Source: Candidatus Atribacteria bacterium (GTDB lineage: Bacteria; Atribacterota; JALVIU01). From it: DNA of 11,911 nt. The DNA lies in the NCBI GenBank assembly GCA_027028665.1, contig JALVIU010000202.1, positions 1-11,911 on the forward strand, written 5' to 3'. Position numbers and translations under genes: made by a program. Positions within the stretch are counted from its first letter, which is position 1. The number at the start of each line of letters is the position of its first letter. Under the pieces are notes generated by a model. That model did not search any database, had not been told where the DNA came from, and saw only the letters and a program-made list of their open reading frames with translations. This document shows positions 6,128 through 11,911 of this stretch, piece after piece.

Positions 6128-7252
6128 ATGGCAAAGGTAACATTAAAAAATGTATATAAAATTTATACTCCTCGCACAAAAGGGGGGAAAGAAGTAGAAG
6201 CTGTAAGGGATCTTAATTTGGTCATAGAAGATGGTGAATTTATGGCACTTTTGGGTCCATCTGGATGTGGAAAAACCTCTACATTGAGGATGATAGCAGG
6301 ACTTGAATCCATTACAAAAGGAGATATATATTTTGACGATGTAAGAGTAAATGATCTTTCTTCTGTGGAGAGGAATGTGGCAATGGCATTTGAAACATAT
6401 TCTCTTTATCCACATATGACAGTATATAAAAATATCTCCTTTCCTCTTGAAGTGAGGCATAAGTCAAAAAAAGAGATACATAAAATAGTAGAAAATCTTG
6501 CAAAAAAGTTTCAGTTAGATGATGTATTAAATGAGTATCCTGCTCGTCTTTCAGGAGGACAACAGCAGAGGGTTTCTTTAGCAAGGGCTCTTGCGAGAGA
6601 ACCATCAGTTTTCCTATTAGATGAACCTCTCTCTCACTCAGATGCCCAACTTAGATTTCAGATGAGGACAGAGATAAAAAGACTTCATTATGAAATAAAA
6701 TCTACCATGATATACGTTACCCATGACCAACTTGAGGCTCTTTCTCTTGCAGATAGAGTGGCAGTTATGAATTTTGCAGAACTTCAGCAGGTGGGCACCC
6801 GTGATGAATTGTACAATAATCCCTATAATCTTTTTGTTGCAGATTTCATTGGTGAACCCCCAATGAATCTTAATAAAGGATTAGTTACTCAGGAAGATGA
6901 TGATCTATTCCTTAAGCTCTTAGGTTCTTCCATAACTTTACATATGAATGCAGAAAGAACAGAAAAGATAAAGAGATTAGATAAAAAGGAGTATATAGTA
7001 GGGATAAGGCCCCAGGATATTATTCCAGTTGAGGTACCCTCAGGATTTATGACATTTGATGCGGAGGTAGATTTTGTAGAATTTATTGGTGAAAGAAGTT
7101 TGCTTACCATAAAAAATGGAGATCTTACTCTTAAAGTCCTTGCGTCTCCAGATTTTGATGTGAAAGCTGGAGAGGTTCTTAAGTTTTCTTATCCGCCAGA
7201 GAGGGTACATGTCTTTGATATAGAGACAGAAAAGTCTATTTTAGTACTATAA
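6128..7252 (+). CDS. Sugar ABC transporter ATPase 2 (MsmK/UgpC-like)
   Basis: A 374-residue second ATPase, related to but clearly distinct from the preceding one. Walker A GPSGCGKT (43-50), signature LSGGQ (141-145), Walker B VFLLDEP with D165 and E166, switch His H199 in IYVTHD. As in ATPase 1, the Q-loop Gln is Glu: VAMAFETYSLYP, E89. The D-loop reads SHSD (169-172) where the family normally has Leu before Asp. A TOBE-type regulatory domain occupies about 240-374 (IVGIRPQDIIPVE). Its signature is canonical while its partner's is altered, so the two ATP sites of a heterodimer would not be identical. AGGGGG at 6117-6122 is 5 nt before the ATG. The stop is 2 nt before the FGGY kinase start. 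Confidence 0.93.
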   Translation: MAKVTLKNVYKIYTPRTKGGKEVEAVRDLNLVIEDGEFMALLGPSGCGKTSTLRMIAGLESITKGDIYFDDVRVNDLSSVERNVAMAFETYSLYPHMTVYKNISFPLEVRHKSKKEIHKIVENLAKKFQLDDVLNEYPARLSGGQQQRVSLARALAREPSVFLLDEPLSHSDAQLRFQMRTEIKRLHYEIKSTMIYVTHDQLEALSLADRVAVMNFAELQQVGTRDELYNNPYNLFVADFIGEPPMNLNKGLVTQEDDDLFLKLLGSSITLHMNAERTEKIKRLDKKEYIVGIRPQDIIPVEVPSGFMTFDAEVDFVEFIGERSLLTIKNGDLTLKVLASPDFDVKAGEVLKFSYPPERVHVFDIETEKSILVL

Positions 7253-7254
7253 TC

Positions 7255-8739
7255 ATGACAGATTACCTATTAGGTATAGATATCGGAACAACAGGTATAA
7301 AGGTTGCTTTGTTTGATGCAGAAGGAAAACTCTGGGGAAGTGAGTATAGGGAATACCCCTTATATACTCCTTCCCCATATATGGTAGAACAGGACCCCGA
7401 TGATTGGATTCGTGCCCTCATAGAGTGTACCTCTTCATTATCTCGCTCATTTCCTCAAGCTATAAGAGATATAAGGGCAATAGGTATAGATGGCCAAATG
7501 CATACATCTGCCCTTTTGGATGCGTCAGGCAGGGTTCTAAGAAGGGCTATTACCTGGATGGATCAAAGAAGTAAAGATATTGTAGAAGGTATGGAATATA
7601 AACCTGGTAGAGAATATATATTTAAGCATACCATGAATTTTCCCACCACCACTTATCTATTGCCGAATCTTTTGTGGATCAAAGAGAATCAGCCTCAGGT
7701 TTGGGATAAGATAAATAAAGTCCTTATGGCAAAAGATTATATCAAGTATTGGCTTACAGGAGAGATGGTTACAGATCCGTCAGATGCAAGTGGGACACTT
7801 TTGTTTAATATAAAGGAGCTCAAGTGGTCAGAAGAACTCATGAACTATTTTTCTATACCTTCACCTTGGTTTCCAGAAGTTGCCTTATCCACACATGTCA
7901 TAGGAAAAGTAAGAAAAGAAGCCTCTTACTTACTGAATATCCCATCCGGAATCCCTGTTGTAAATGGATGTGCAGATCATGCCGCTACATACATTGGTGG
8001 AGGCGTAATCTCAAAGAATGAAGGTGCTGCTATTTTAGGTACAGCAGGGGTCTTAAGTTTCACTACAGATTTGCCTGTGCCTGATCCCTCATTTAGATTA
8101 CTCACATGGGCCCATGGGATCCCTCATAAGTGGCTACTTTTAGGTGTCATGCAGACTGCAGGGGCATCACTTAGATGGTTCAGAGATTCCTTTTCTCTTG
8201 AAAAAGAGTCATATGAAGTTTACTCAAGCCTTGCAGAAAAGGTTCCTCCAGGGTCTGAGGGATTGATTTTTTTACCATTTCTCATGGGTGAGCGAAGCCC
8301 TTATTGGAATCCTTTGGCAAAAGGTGTATTTTATGGTATTACTTATGCCCATAAAAAGGCGCATTTCATTCGATCCATAATGGAGGGGATAGGTTTTGGA
8401 TTAAAGACTATATTGGATGCTGCTGAATCTTTGGATGTAAATATAGAAAGATTTAGAATTTTAGGTGGAGGGGGAATAAGCAAGGTCTGGCAAAAAATTA
8501 TATCTGACATACTTGACAAAAGGATTATTGTGGTGCAAAATAAAGAACAGGCAGCCTTTGGTGCTGCTCTCCTTGCAGGTGTAGGGGTAGGGGTCTATAG
8601 CTCTTTTGAGAATGCAATAGATAAAAAGATTCAGATAGATAAAGAGATTTTGCCCACATATTATAAAGTGTATGAAAGAAACTATATTATATACAAAGAC
8701 TTGTATGAGGTGTTGAAACCGCTATATGAAAGAGATTGA
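7255..8739 (+). CDS. FGGY-family carbohydrate kinase, xylulokinase-like
   Basis: A 494-residue cytoplasmic kinase that phosphorylates an incoming or derived sugar with ATP. Seen: N-terminal phosphate loop DIGTTGIK (9-16), substrate-side segments GIDGQMHTSALLD (77-89) and ITWMDQRS (99-106), DPSDASGTLLF (174-184) close to the XylB pattern, the likely catalytic base D241 in GCADHAATYIGGG, the adenine-site ILGTAG (260-265), and the C-terminal FGGY signature region GGGGISKVWQKII. The overall length and motifs are closest to xylulokinase, but residues around QMH differ from classic XylB, so another ketose or polyol is possible. No Shine-Dalgarno is visible: the gene starts 2 nt after the ATPase 2 stop and is probably translated by coupling. 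Its last codons overlap or nearly abut tatC. Confidence 0.88.
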   Translation: MTDYLLGIDIGTTGIKVALFDAEGKLWGSEYREYPLYTPSPYMVEQDPDDWIRALIECTSSLSRSFPQAIRDIRAIGIDGQMHTSALLDASGRVLRRAITWMDQRSKDIVEGMEYKPGREYIFKHTMNFPTTTYLLPNLLWIKENQPQVWDKINKVLMAKDYIKYWLTGEMVTDPSDASGTLLFNIKELKWSEELMNYFSIPSPWFPEVALSTHVIGKVRKEASYLLNIPSGIPVVNGCADHAATYIGGGVISKNEGAAILGTAGVLSFTTDLPVPDPSFRLLTWAHGIPHKWLLLGVMQTAGASLRWFRDSFSLEKESYEVYSSLAEKVPPGSEGLIFLPFLMGERSPYWNPLAKGVFYGITYAHKKAHFIRSIMEGIGFGLKTILDAAESLDVNIERFRILGGGGISKVWQKIISDILDKRIIVVQNKEQAAFGAALLAGVGVGVYSSFENAIDKKIQIDKEILPTYYKVYERNYIIYKDLYEVLKPLYERD

Positions 8740-8749
8740 AGATAGAGAA

Positions 8750-9454
8750 ATGACATTAATAGAACATCTAACGGAGCTCAGGACGAGGCTTATTCGTTCT
8801 CTCCTTGCCATTGCATTAGGGTTTATTATTACTTATTCCTTTTCACTTAAGATATTTGAGGTATTAAAGAAGCCTGTTGGCAACCTTGTTTTTTTAAGCC
8901 CTACAGAGGCATTTTTCACAAGACTTAAAGTTTCTTTTTTTGCAGGATTTCTTCTTGCTCTTCCCTATATTTTATGGGAAACATGGGGATTTGTATCCAT
9001 AGCCTTGAAAAAACATGAGAGAAAATATACTATACTTTTTGTAGTATTCGCTCTTATATTCTTTATTCTTGGAGGATCTTTTGGTTTTTTCGTTATTCTT
9101 CCCCTGGGTCTTAGGTTCTTGTTGGGATACGGTCTTCCAGGTGTAAGCCCAATGCTTTCTGTGGGAAAATATACTTCCTTTGTTATAGCTGTTATTTTGG
9201 TTTTTGGTACAGTATTTGAAATGCCTTTATTCTTTTTATTTCTTGCAAAACTCGGGGTGGTTACGCCCAGATTTATGTCCAAGAATCGTCCCTATATTGT
9301 ACTTATAATATTTATCCTTGCTGCGCTTTTAACCCCTCCAGATGTAGTTACTCAAGTACTCCTTGCGCTTCCTATGCTTGTACTTTATGAGATAAGCCTT
9401 ATATTGGTGAAAATTGTGGTAAGAAAGAAAGAAGAAAGACAAAAAGAAGAATGA
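8750..9454 (+). CDS. tatC: Sec-independent protein translocase subunit TatC
   Basis: The core membrane subunit that binds twin-arginine signal peptides and, with TatA/B, exports folded proteins. With the start at 8750 it has 234 residues and six spans. Family hallmarks are all present: N-terminal LIEHLTELRTRL, the loop FFTRLKVSF, LPYILWETWGFVSIALKKHERKY after span 2, FGTVFEMPL with the conserved intramembrane Glu, and KNRPYIVLIIFILAALLTPPD, which nearly matches the enteric protein. An upstream in-frame ATG at 8726 would add eight residues and overlap the kinase gene by 14 nt. I prefer 8750 because MTLIEHL matches the usual TatC start; neither start has a good ribosome site. It lies in the same operon as a Tat-dependent binding protein. 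No tatA/tatB is in the window. Confidence 0.95.
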   Translation: MTLIEHLTELRTRLIRSLLAIALGFIITYSFSLKIFEVLKKPVGNLVFLSPTEAFFTRLKVSFFAGFLLALPYILWETWGFVSIALKKHERKYTILFVVFALIFFILGGSFGFFVILPLGLRFLLGYGLPGVSPMLSVGKYTSFVIAVILVFGTVFEMPLFFLFLAKLGVVTPRFMSKNRPYIVLIIFILAALLTPPDVVTQVLLALPMLVLYEISLILVKIVVRKKEERQKEE

Positions 9455-9960
9455 TAAGATTTATTCTCGGTGGTGCCCGTTCAGGGAAGACGAATTTTGC
9501 CATAGAATCTGCATTGAAATATCCCCCAGAAAGGATATATATTGCTACAGCTCTCCCTATTGATGATGAGATGAGGGAGAGAATAGATGCCCATAAGAAA
9601 GAAAGGGGAAAGAAATTCCGGACATGGGAGATTCCTTATGCTCTTCTGGAAATTTTAGATCGGCCTTTGGAGGATGTAGGAGTATTTGTACTTGATTGTA
9701 TTACTATATGGACGGCAAATGCTATGATAGAAAGTATAGATCCCCTTTCTTATTTAAAAAGTTTCATATGTAAATTAAAAGGTATTAAACCTGAAACTCC
9801 ATTTTATGTAGTATCAAATGAAGTGGGTATGGGTATAGTCCCCGCTAACTCTTTATCGCGGAGATACAGGGATATACTTGGGAAAGTTAATACCTTTCTT
9901 GCACAGGAGGCAGAAGAGGTATATTTTATGGTAGCTGGCATCCCATGGAAACTAAAATAG
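9451..9960 (+). CDS. cobU: Adenosylcobinamide kinase / cobinamide-phosphate guanylyltransferase
   Basis: A 169-residue bifunctional cytoplasmic enzyme of late cobalamin synthesis. It phosphorylates adenosylcobinamide and then transfers GMP to make adenosylcobinamide-GDP, the substrate of CobS. Seen: P-loop GGARSGKT (7-14), H48 in RIDAHKKERG, corresponding to the His that carries the GMP intermediate, the FVLDCITIW segment, and VVSNEVGMGIVPANSLSRRYRDILGKVN, a very characteristic CobU block. The C terminus VAGIPWKLK matches the family end. Length fits (about 180 in enterics). The start overlaps the tatC stop by 4 nt (ATGA), so translation is coupled, and cobS overlaps its 3' end by 16 nt. No cobalamin riboswitch is visible before it; expression seems to come from the upstream operon. 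Confidence 0.95.
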   Translation: MIRFILGGARSGKTNFAIESALKYPPERIYIATALPIDDEMRERIDAHKKERGKKFRTWEIPYALLEILDRPLEDVGVFVLDCITIWTANAMIESIDPLSYLKSFICKLKGIKPETPFYVVSNEVGMGIVPANSLSRRYRDILGKVNTFLAQEAEEVYFMVAGIPWKLK

Positions 9961-10709
9961 CAAGTCTTTTTAGGGCTTTTTTGCTCTCCTTTTCTTTCCT
10001 TACCAGGATTCCTTTATCCTTTGTCTCTTTCAAAGATGAGGATTTTGGAAATGCCTCTTTATTTTTTCCTGTAGTGGGTCTTTTTTTGGGCCTGCTTAAC
10101 CTTCTCATATACTTTCTTCTAAGTCCTTTTTTCTCTCTAAATATAGTTGTTCTCATCATTTTGTTTATTCAATATATGATGGCCAATCTCTTTCACTTTG
10201 ATGGTTTTTTAGACTTTTTTGAGGCCCTTTTTTCACAGAGAAGAGAAAGAGATGAGCTTATAAGGATTATGAAGGATCCAAGAATAGGGAGTATTGCTCT
10301 TTTTTTTGGCGTTTTTTATCTATTAGCCAAATTCTTTTTTATAAAGGATATGCTTTCTCAGTTGTATGTCTCTATTATTTATGTATACCCAATAGTGGGA
10401 AGAATCTCTCAAGTAGTAGTTATGTCCTTCCTTAAGCCTGCAGAAAATAAAGGATTGGGTGTACTTTTTAGAGATATTTCACCTAAATATTTGCCTTTTG
10501 TATTTTTCCTTGGCTTATCCCTCGTATTTTTTGAGGGTGAGAAGGTAGTGTTTTCTTTTCTTTTTGTCCCCTTTATGACATTTCTTTTGGTCGGAATACC
10601 TGCATATAAAAAACTTGGAGGATTTACAGGAGATGTAATTGGTGCATCTAATGAGATAGGAGAGCTTCTCTTTTTATGTTGTTTTCAAATTATTTTCCAT
10701 ATGGTATAA
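9945..10709 (+). CDS. cobS: Cobalamin synthase (adenosylcobinamide-GDP ribazoletransferase)
   Basis: A 254-residue polytopic membrane enzyme that joins adenosylcobinamide-GDP to alpha-ribazole (phosphate), completing the lower loop of B12. The metal-binding signature appears as HFDGFLDFFEALFS followed by RIMKDPRIGSIA, matching HLDGLADTADA...IMKDSRIG of the family; the third acidic position is Glu here instead of the usual Asp. Near the end GGFTGDVIGASNEIGEL matches the conserved GGxTGDxxGA.xE segment. Phe is very abundant in the membrane spans, reflecting the AT-rich genome. No Shine-Dalgarno is visible; the 16-nt overlap with cobU suggests coupled translation. The stop codon lies inside the next gene's -10 box. 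Confidence 0.93.
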   Translation: METKIASLFRAFLLSFSFLTRIPLSFVSFKDEDFGNASLFFPVVGLFLGLLNLLIYFLLSPFFSLNIVVLIILFIQYMMANLFHFDGFLDFFEALFSQRRERDELIRIMKDPRIGSIALFFGVFYLLAKFFFIKDMLSQLYVSIIYVYPIVGRISQVVVMSFLKPAENKGLGVLFRDISPKYLPFVFFLGLSLVFFEGEKVVFSFLFVPFMTFLLVGIPAYKKLGGFTGDVIGASNEIGELLFLCCFQIIFHMV

Positions 10710-10710
10710 T
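10682..10710 (+). promoter_or_regulatory. Promoter of the GAF-DHp / inositol-phosphatase unit
   Basis: TTTTCA (10682-10687) and TATAAT (10705-10710) are separated by exactly 17 nt, and TGG before the -10 makes it an extended -10 element. The -10 overlaps the cobS stop codon. Predicted transcription start is near 10717, giving a leader of about 24 nt. Confidence 0.7.
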
Positions 10711-10728
10711 ATACGAAAAAATACTATT

Positions 10729-10735
10729 AAGGTGA
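10729..10735 (+). promoter_or_regulatory. Ribosome binding site deciding a GTG start
   Basis: AAGGTGA complements the 3' end of 16S rRNA and lies 5 nt before GTG at 10741. The alternative in-frame GTG at 10732 is inside this site and has none of its own. Confidence 0.7.
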
Positions 10736-10740
10736 TAAAG

Positions 10741-11445
10741 GTGGATAATAAAAGACTTGAAATTCTTTCTAATATGAGGCTTTTTCCTTTAGAGGATAAA
10801 GATACTACTTATGAAACAATTGTAAATTATACGAGAGAACTATTCGGACCGCGGAGAATAGTCTTATATGTGAAAGATGATACATGGAAGAGAGAATATT
10901 CTTATCCTTCTGAGGAAATGCTGGGATTTGAATTAAAAGACGAGTATCTTGATAATATATATGAAAAATTTGCACCTTGTATATTCTCTTTTGAAGAGGC
11001 AAAAGATGTTGGTATTAATTTAGAAGGTATTACAATTTTTTTGTCCCTGGGTACAAAAGAGTTACCTATAGGGATTCTGGTGCTTGCAGGTATTAAAGGG
11101 GTAGTAGATGAAATAAAGGAAGAATTGCCTGTATTGAAAATCTTTTCGAGATATATAGAAGCCCTTATATATAATGTTAAGAAACTTGATAAAAAAAGAG
11201 AAGAGGAGAATATAGAAGATAATATGGTTTCCACTTTAAAGCATGATATTGTATCCATGTTGTCCCGAGAAGTAAGAACACCTCTCAGTTCTATCCTTGC
11301 CTATGCAGAAACTCTTAAAGAGACAGAGGACCTAAGCGAAAAGGAAAAAAAGGATTTTATAGAGACCATTTATAAAGAGGCCCTTAAACTAAAAGAGATA
11401 ATGGATAGGATTATGGATTATCTTTCTATGCTTGTGGAGGAATGA
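10741..11445 (+). CDS. GAF-like plus DHp protein, degenerate histidine kinase without His or ATPase domain
   Basis: A 234-residue soluble protein. Residues of about 20-145 look like a GAF-type sensor fold (FGPRRIVLYVKDD, then LPIGILVLAG), and 150-230 form a charged helical hairpin like a histidine-kinase dimerisation domain. The H-box is recognisable as MLSREVRTPLSSILAYAETL, but the phospho-accepting His of SHELRTPL is Arg (R176, codon CGA at 11266-11268). The protein ends right after the DHp second helix, with no N, G1 or G2 boxes. The gene ends cleanly: its last codons hold the next gene's Shine-Dalgarno, and the downstream sequence is a different gene, so this is not a frameshifted kinase. 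It cannot be a normal autokinase; a dimeric sensor, a partner or anti-kinase for another system, or a regulator of the neighbouring phosphatase gene are guesses. The function is not known. Confidence 0.75.
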   Translation: MDNKRLEILSNMRLFPLEDKDTTYETIVNYTRELFGPRRIVLYVKDDTWKREYSYPSEEMLGFELKDEYLDNIYEKFAPCIFSFEEAKDVGINLEGITIFLSLGTKELPIGILVLAGIKGVVDEIKEELPVLKIFSRYIEALIYNVKKLDKKREEENIEDNMVSTLKHDIVSMLSREVRTPLSSILAYAETLKETEDLSEKEKKDFIETIYKEALKLKEIMDRIMDYLSMLVEE

Positions 11446-11911
11446 ATGGAACTTTTGGAAGGTGCAAAAATTGCATCATATGCAGCGGGAAAATTTCTGC
11501 TTTCACATCTTCATGAAATTAAGGAAGTGATGACCAAAAGTAATGCCTTCGACCTTGTAACGAAATTTGACAAAGACGCAGAGGAAATATTTTTTACATA
11601 TCTTGAACGATACTTTCCGGATATTCCTTTTTTCTCTGAGGAAAGTGGAAAATTATGGACAGGGAAAAAGAACAGGTTTTGGGTAATTGATCCACTTGAT
11701 GGAACAACCAACTATGTAAAAGGTATCCCTATGTTTGCAACCTCTTTGGCCCTTGTAGAAGATGGGAAACCCATTCTTGGTGTTATATATGATCCTGCTC
11801 GGGATGAGATGTTCTGGGCCGAAAAAGGAAAAGGCGCCTATTTAAATGGTTCTCCTATAAAGGTGTCTTCTCATAGAGAATTATTAGGTGCTATACTTAG
11901 CACTACATTTT
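11446..11911 (+). CDS. Inositol monophosphatase-family phosphatase, 3'-partial
   Basis: The first 155 residues of a Mg-dependent phosphatase of the IMPase/SuhB/FBPase-like family; the gene runs off the right edge (full length is usually about 250-270). Visible motifs: NAFDLVTKFDKDAEE (33-47), the metal-binding Glu pair in FFSEESG (E65, E66), and WVIDPLDGTTNYVKG (79-93) with D82, D85, G86 and T87 as metal and catalytic residues. YLNGSPIKVS fits the strand after the motif. Members hydrolyse inositol phosphate, fructose-1,6-bisphosphate or related sugar phosphates; in thermophiles dual activity is common, so the substrate is left open. GGAGG at 11436-11440 lies 5 nt before the ATG and within the end of the preceding gene, so the two are translated as a pair. 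Confidence 0.92.
   Translation, partial: MELLEGAKIASYAAGKFLLSHLHEIKEVMTKSNAFDLVTKFDKDAEEIFFTYLERYFPDIPFFSEESGKLWTGKKNRFWVIDPLDGTTNYVKGIPMFATSLALVEDGKPILGVIYDPARDEMFWAEKGKGAYLNGSPIKVSSHRELLGAILSTTF

Noticed and set aside
6143-6460. Antisense open frames lying opposite the real genes across the window, such as this one.
   Set aside because: They lack ribosome sites and recognisable domains, and lie opposite well-conserved genes; they are shadows of codon bias.
7248-7253. TATAAT just before the FGGY kinase gene, as an internal promoter.
   Set aside because: Transcription would begin after the kinase ATG, there is no convincing -35, and the bases are the last codons and stop of ATPase 2.
11446-11911. 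A frameshifted ATPase domain following the DHp protein.
   Set aside because: The sequence after 11445 is clearly an inositol-monophosphatase-family gene with its own ribosome site; no N or G boxes are seen.
1-11911. CRISPR arrays, tRNA or rRNA genes, and intact insertion sequences.
   Set aside because: No spaced direct repeats, no cloverleaf or rRNA-like sequence, and no transposase frame were seen on either strand.

Overview
This is AT-rich bacterial DNA with dense, co-directional gene packing: every supported gene is on the + strand. Codons favour AGA, ATA and GGA, and the proteins are rich in Lys and Glu. Together with export of a non-lipidated binding protein through the Tat pathway, this suggests an anaerobic, probably thermophilic bacterium, plausibly with two membranes (a Dictyoglomus-, Thermotoga- or Caldisericum-like lineage). 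The species cannot be named from this window.

Positions 1-1276 hold the end of a sugar-catabolism unit: a PfkB-family sugar kinase (5' end cut off) and a cupin of the ureidoglycolate-lyase (AllA) family. Positions 1277-1599 are the only long non-coding stretch. It carries a possible AT-only terminator hairpin, an extended -10 promoter, a perfect 28-bp palindrome just downstream of the predicted transcription start, and a structured leader of about 150 nt. The 3' part of that leader resembles the right end / omega-RNA scaffold of IS200/IS605 elements, but no tnpB is present. This leader is the most interesting unexplained object in the window.

From 1600 to 10709 nine genes sit almost end to end, probably as one operon. 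They encode a Tat-exported CUT1-type substrate-binding protein, two permeases, two different MsmK/UgpC-like ATPases, a xylulokinase-like FGGY kinase, TatC, and the cobalamin-assembly enzymes CobU and CobS. The first six form an uptake-and-phosphorylation system for a sugar or polyol. TatC is the core of the translocase that the binding protein needs for export. CobU and CobS finish the nucleotide loop of vitamin B12. A G6/C6 hairpin after the binding-protein gene probably sets its expression above that of the membrane and ATPase genes.

A second promoter, sharing a 12-base core with the first, overlaps the end of cobS. It drives a small GAF plus DHp protein that looks like a histidine kinase without its phospho-accepting histidine or its ATPase domain, followed closely by an inositol-monophosphatase-family gene that runs off the right edge.

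Both transporter ATPases carry Glu in place of the Q-loop Gln, and they differ from each other in the signature motif and D-loop. The transported substrate cannot be read from the sequence.
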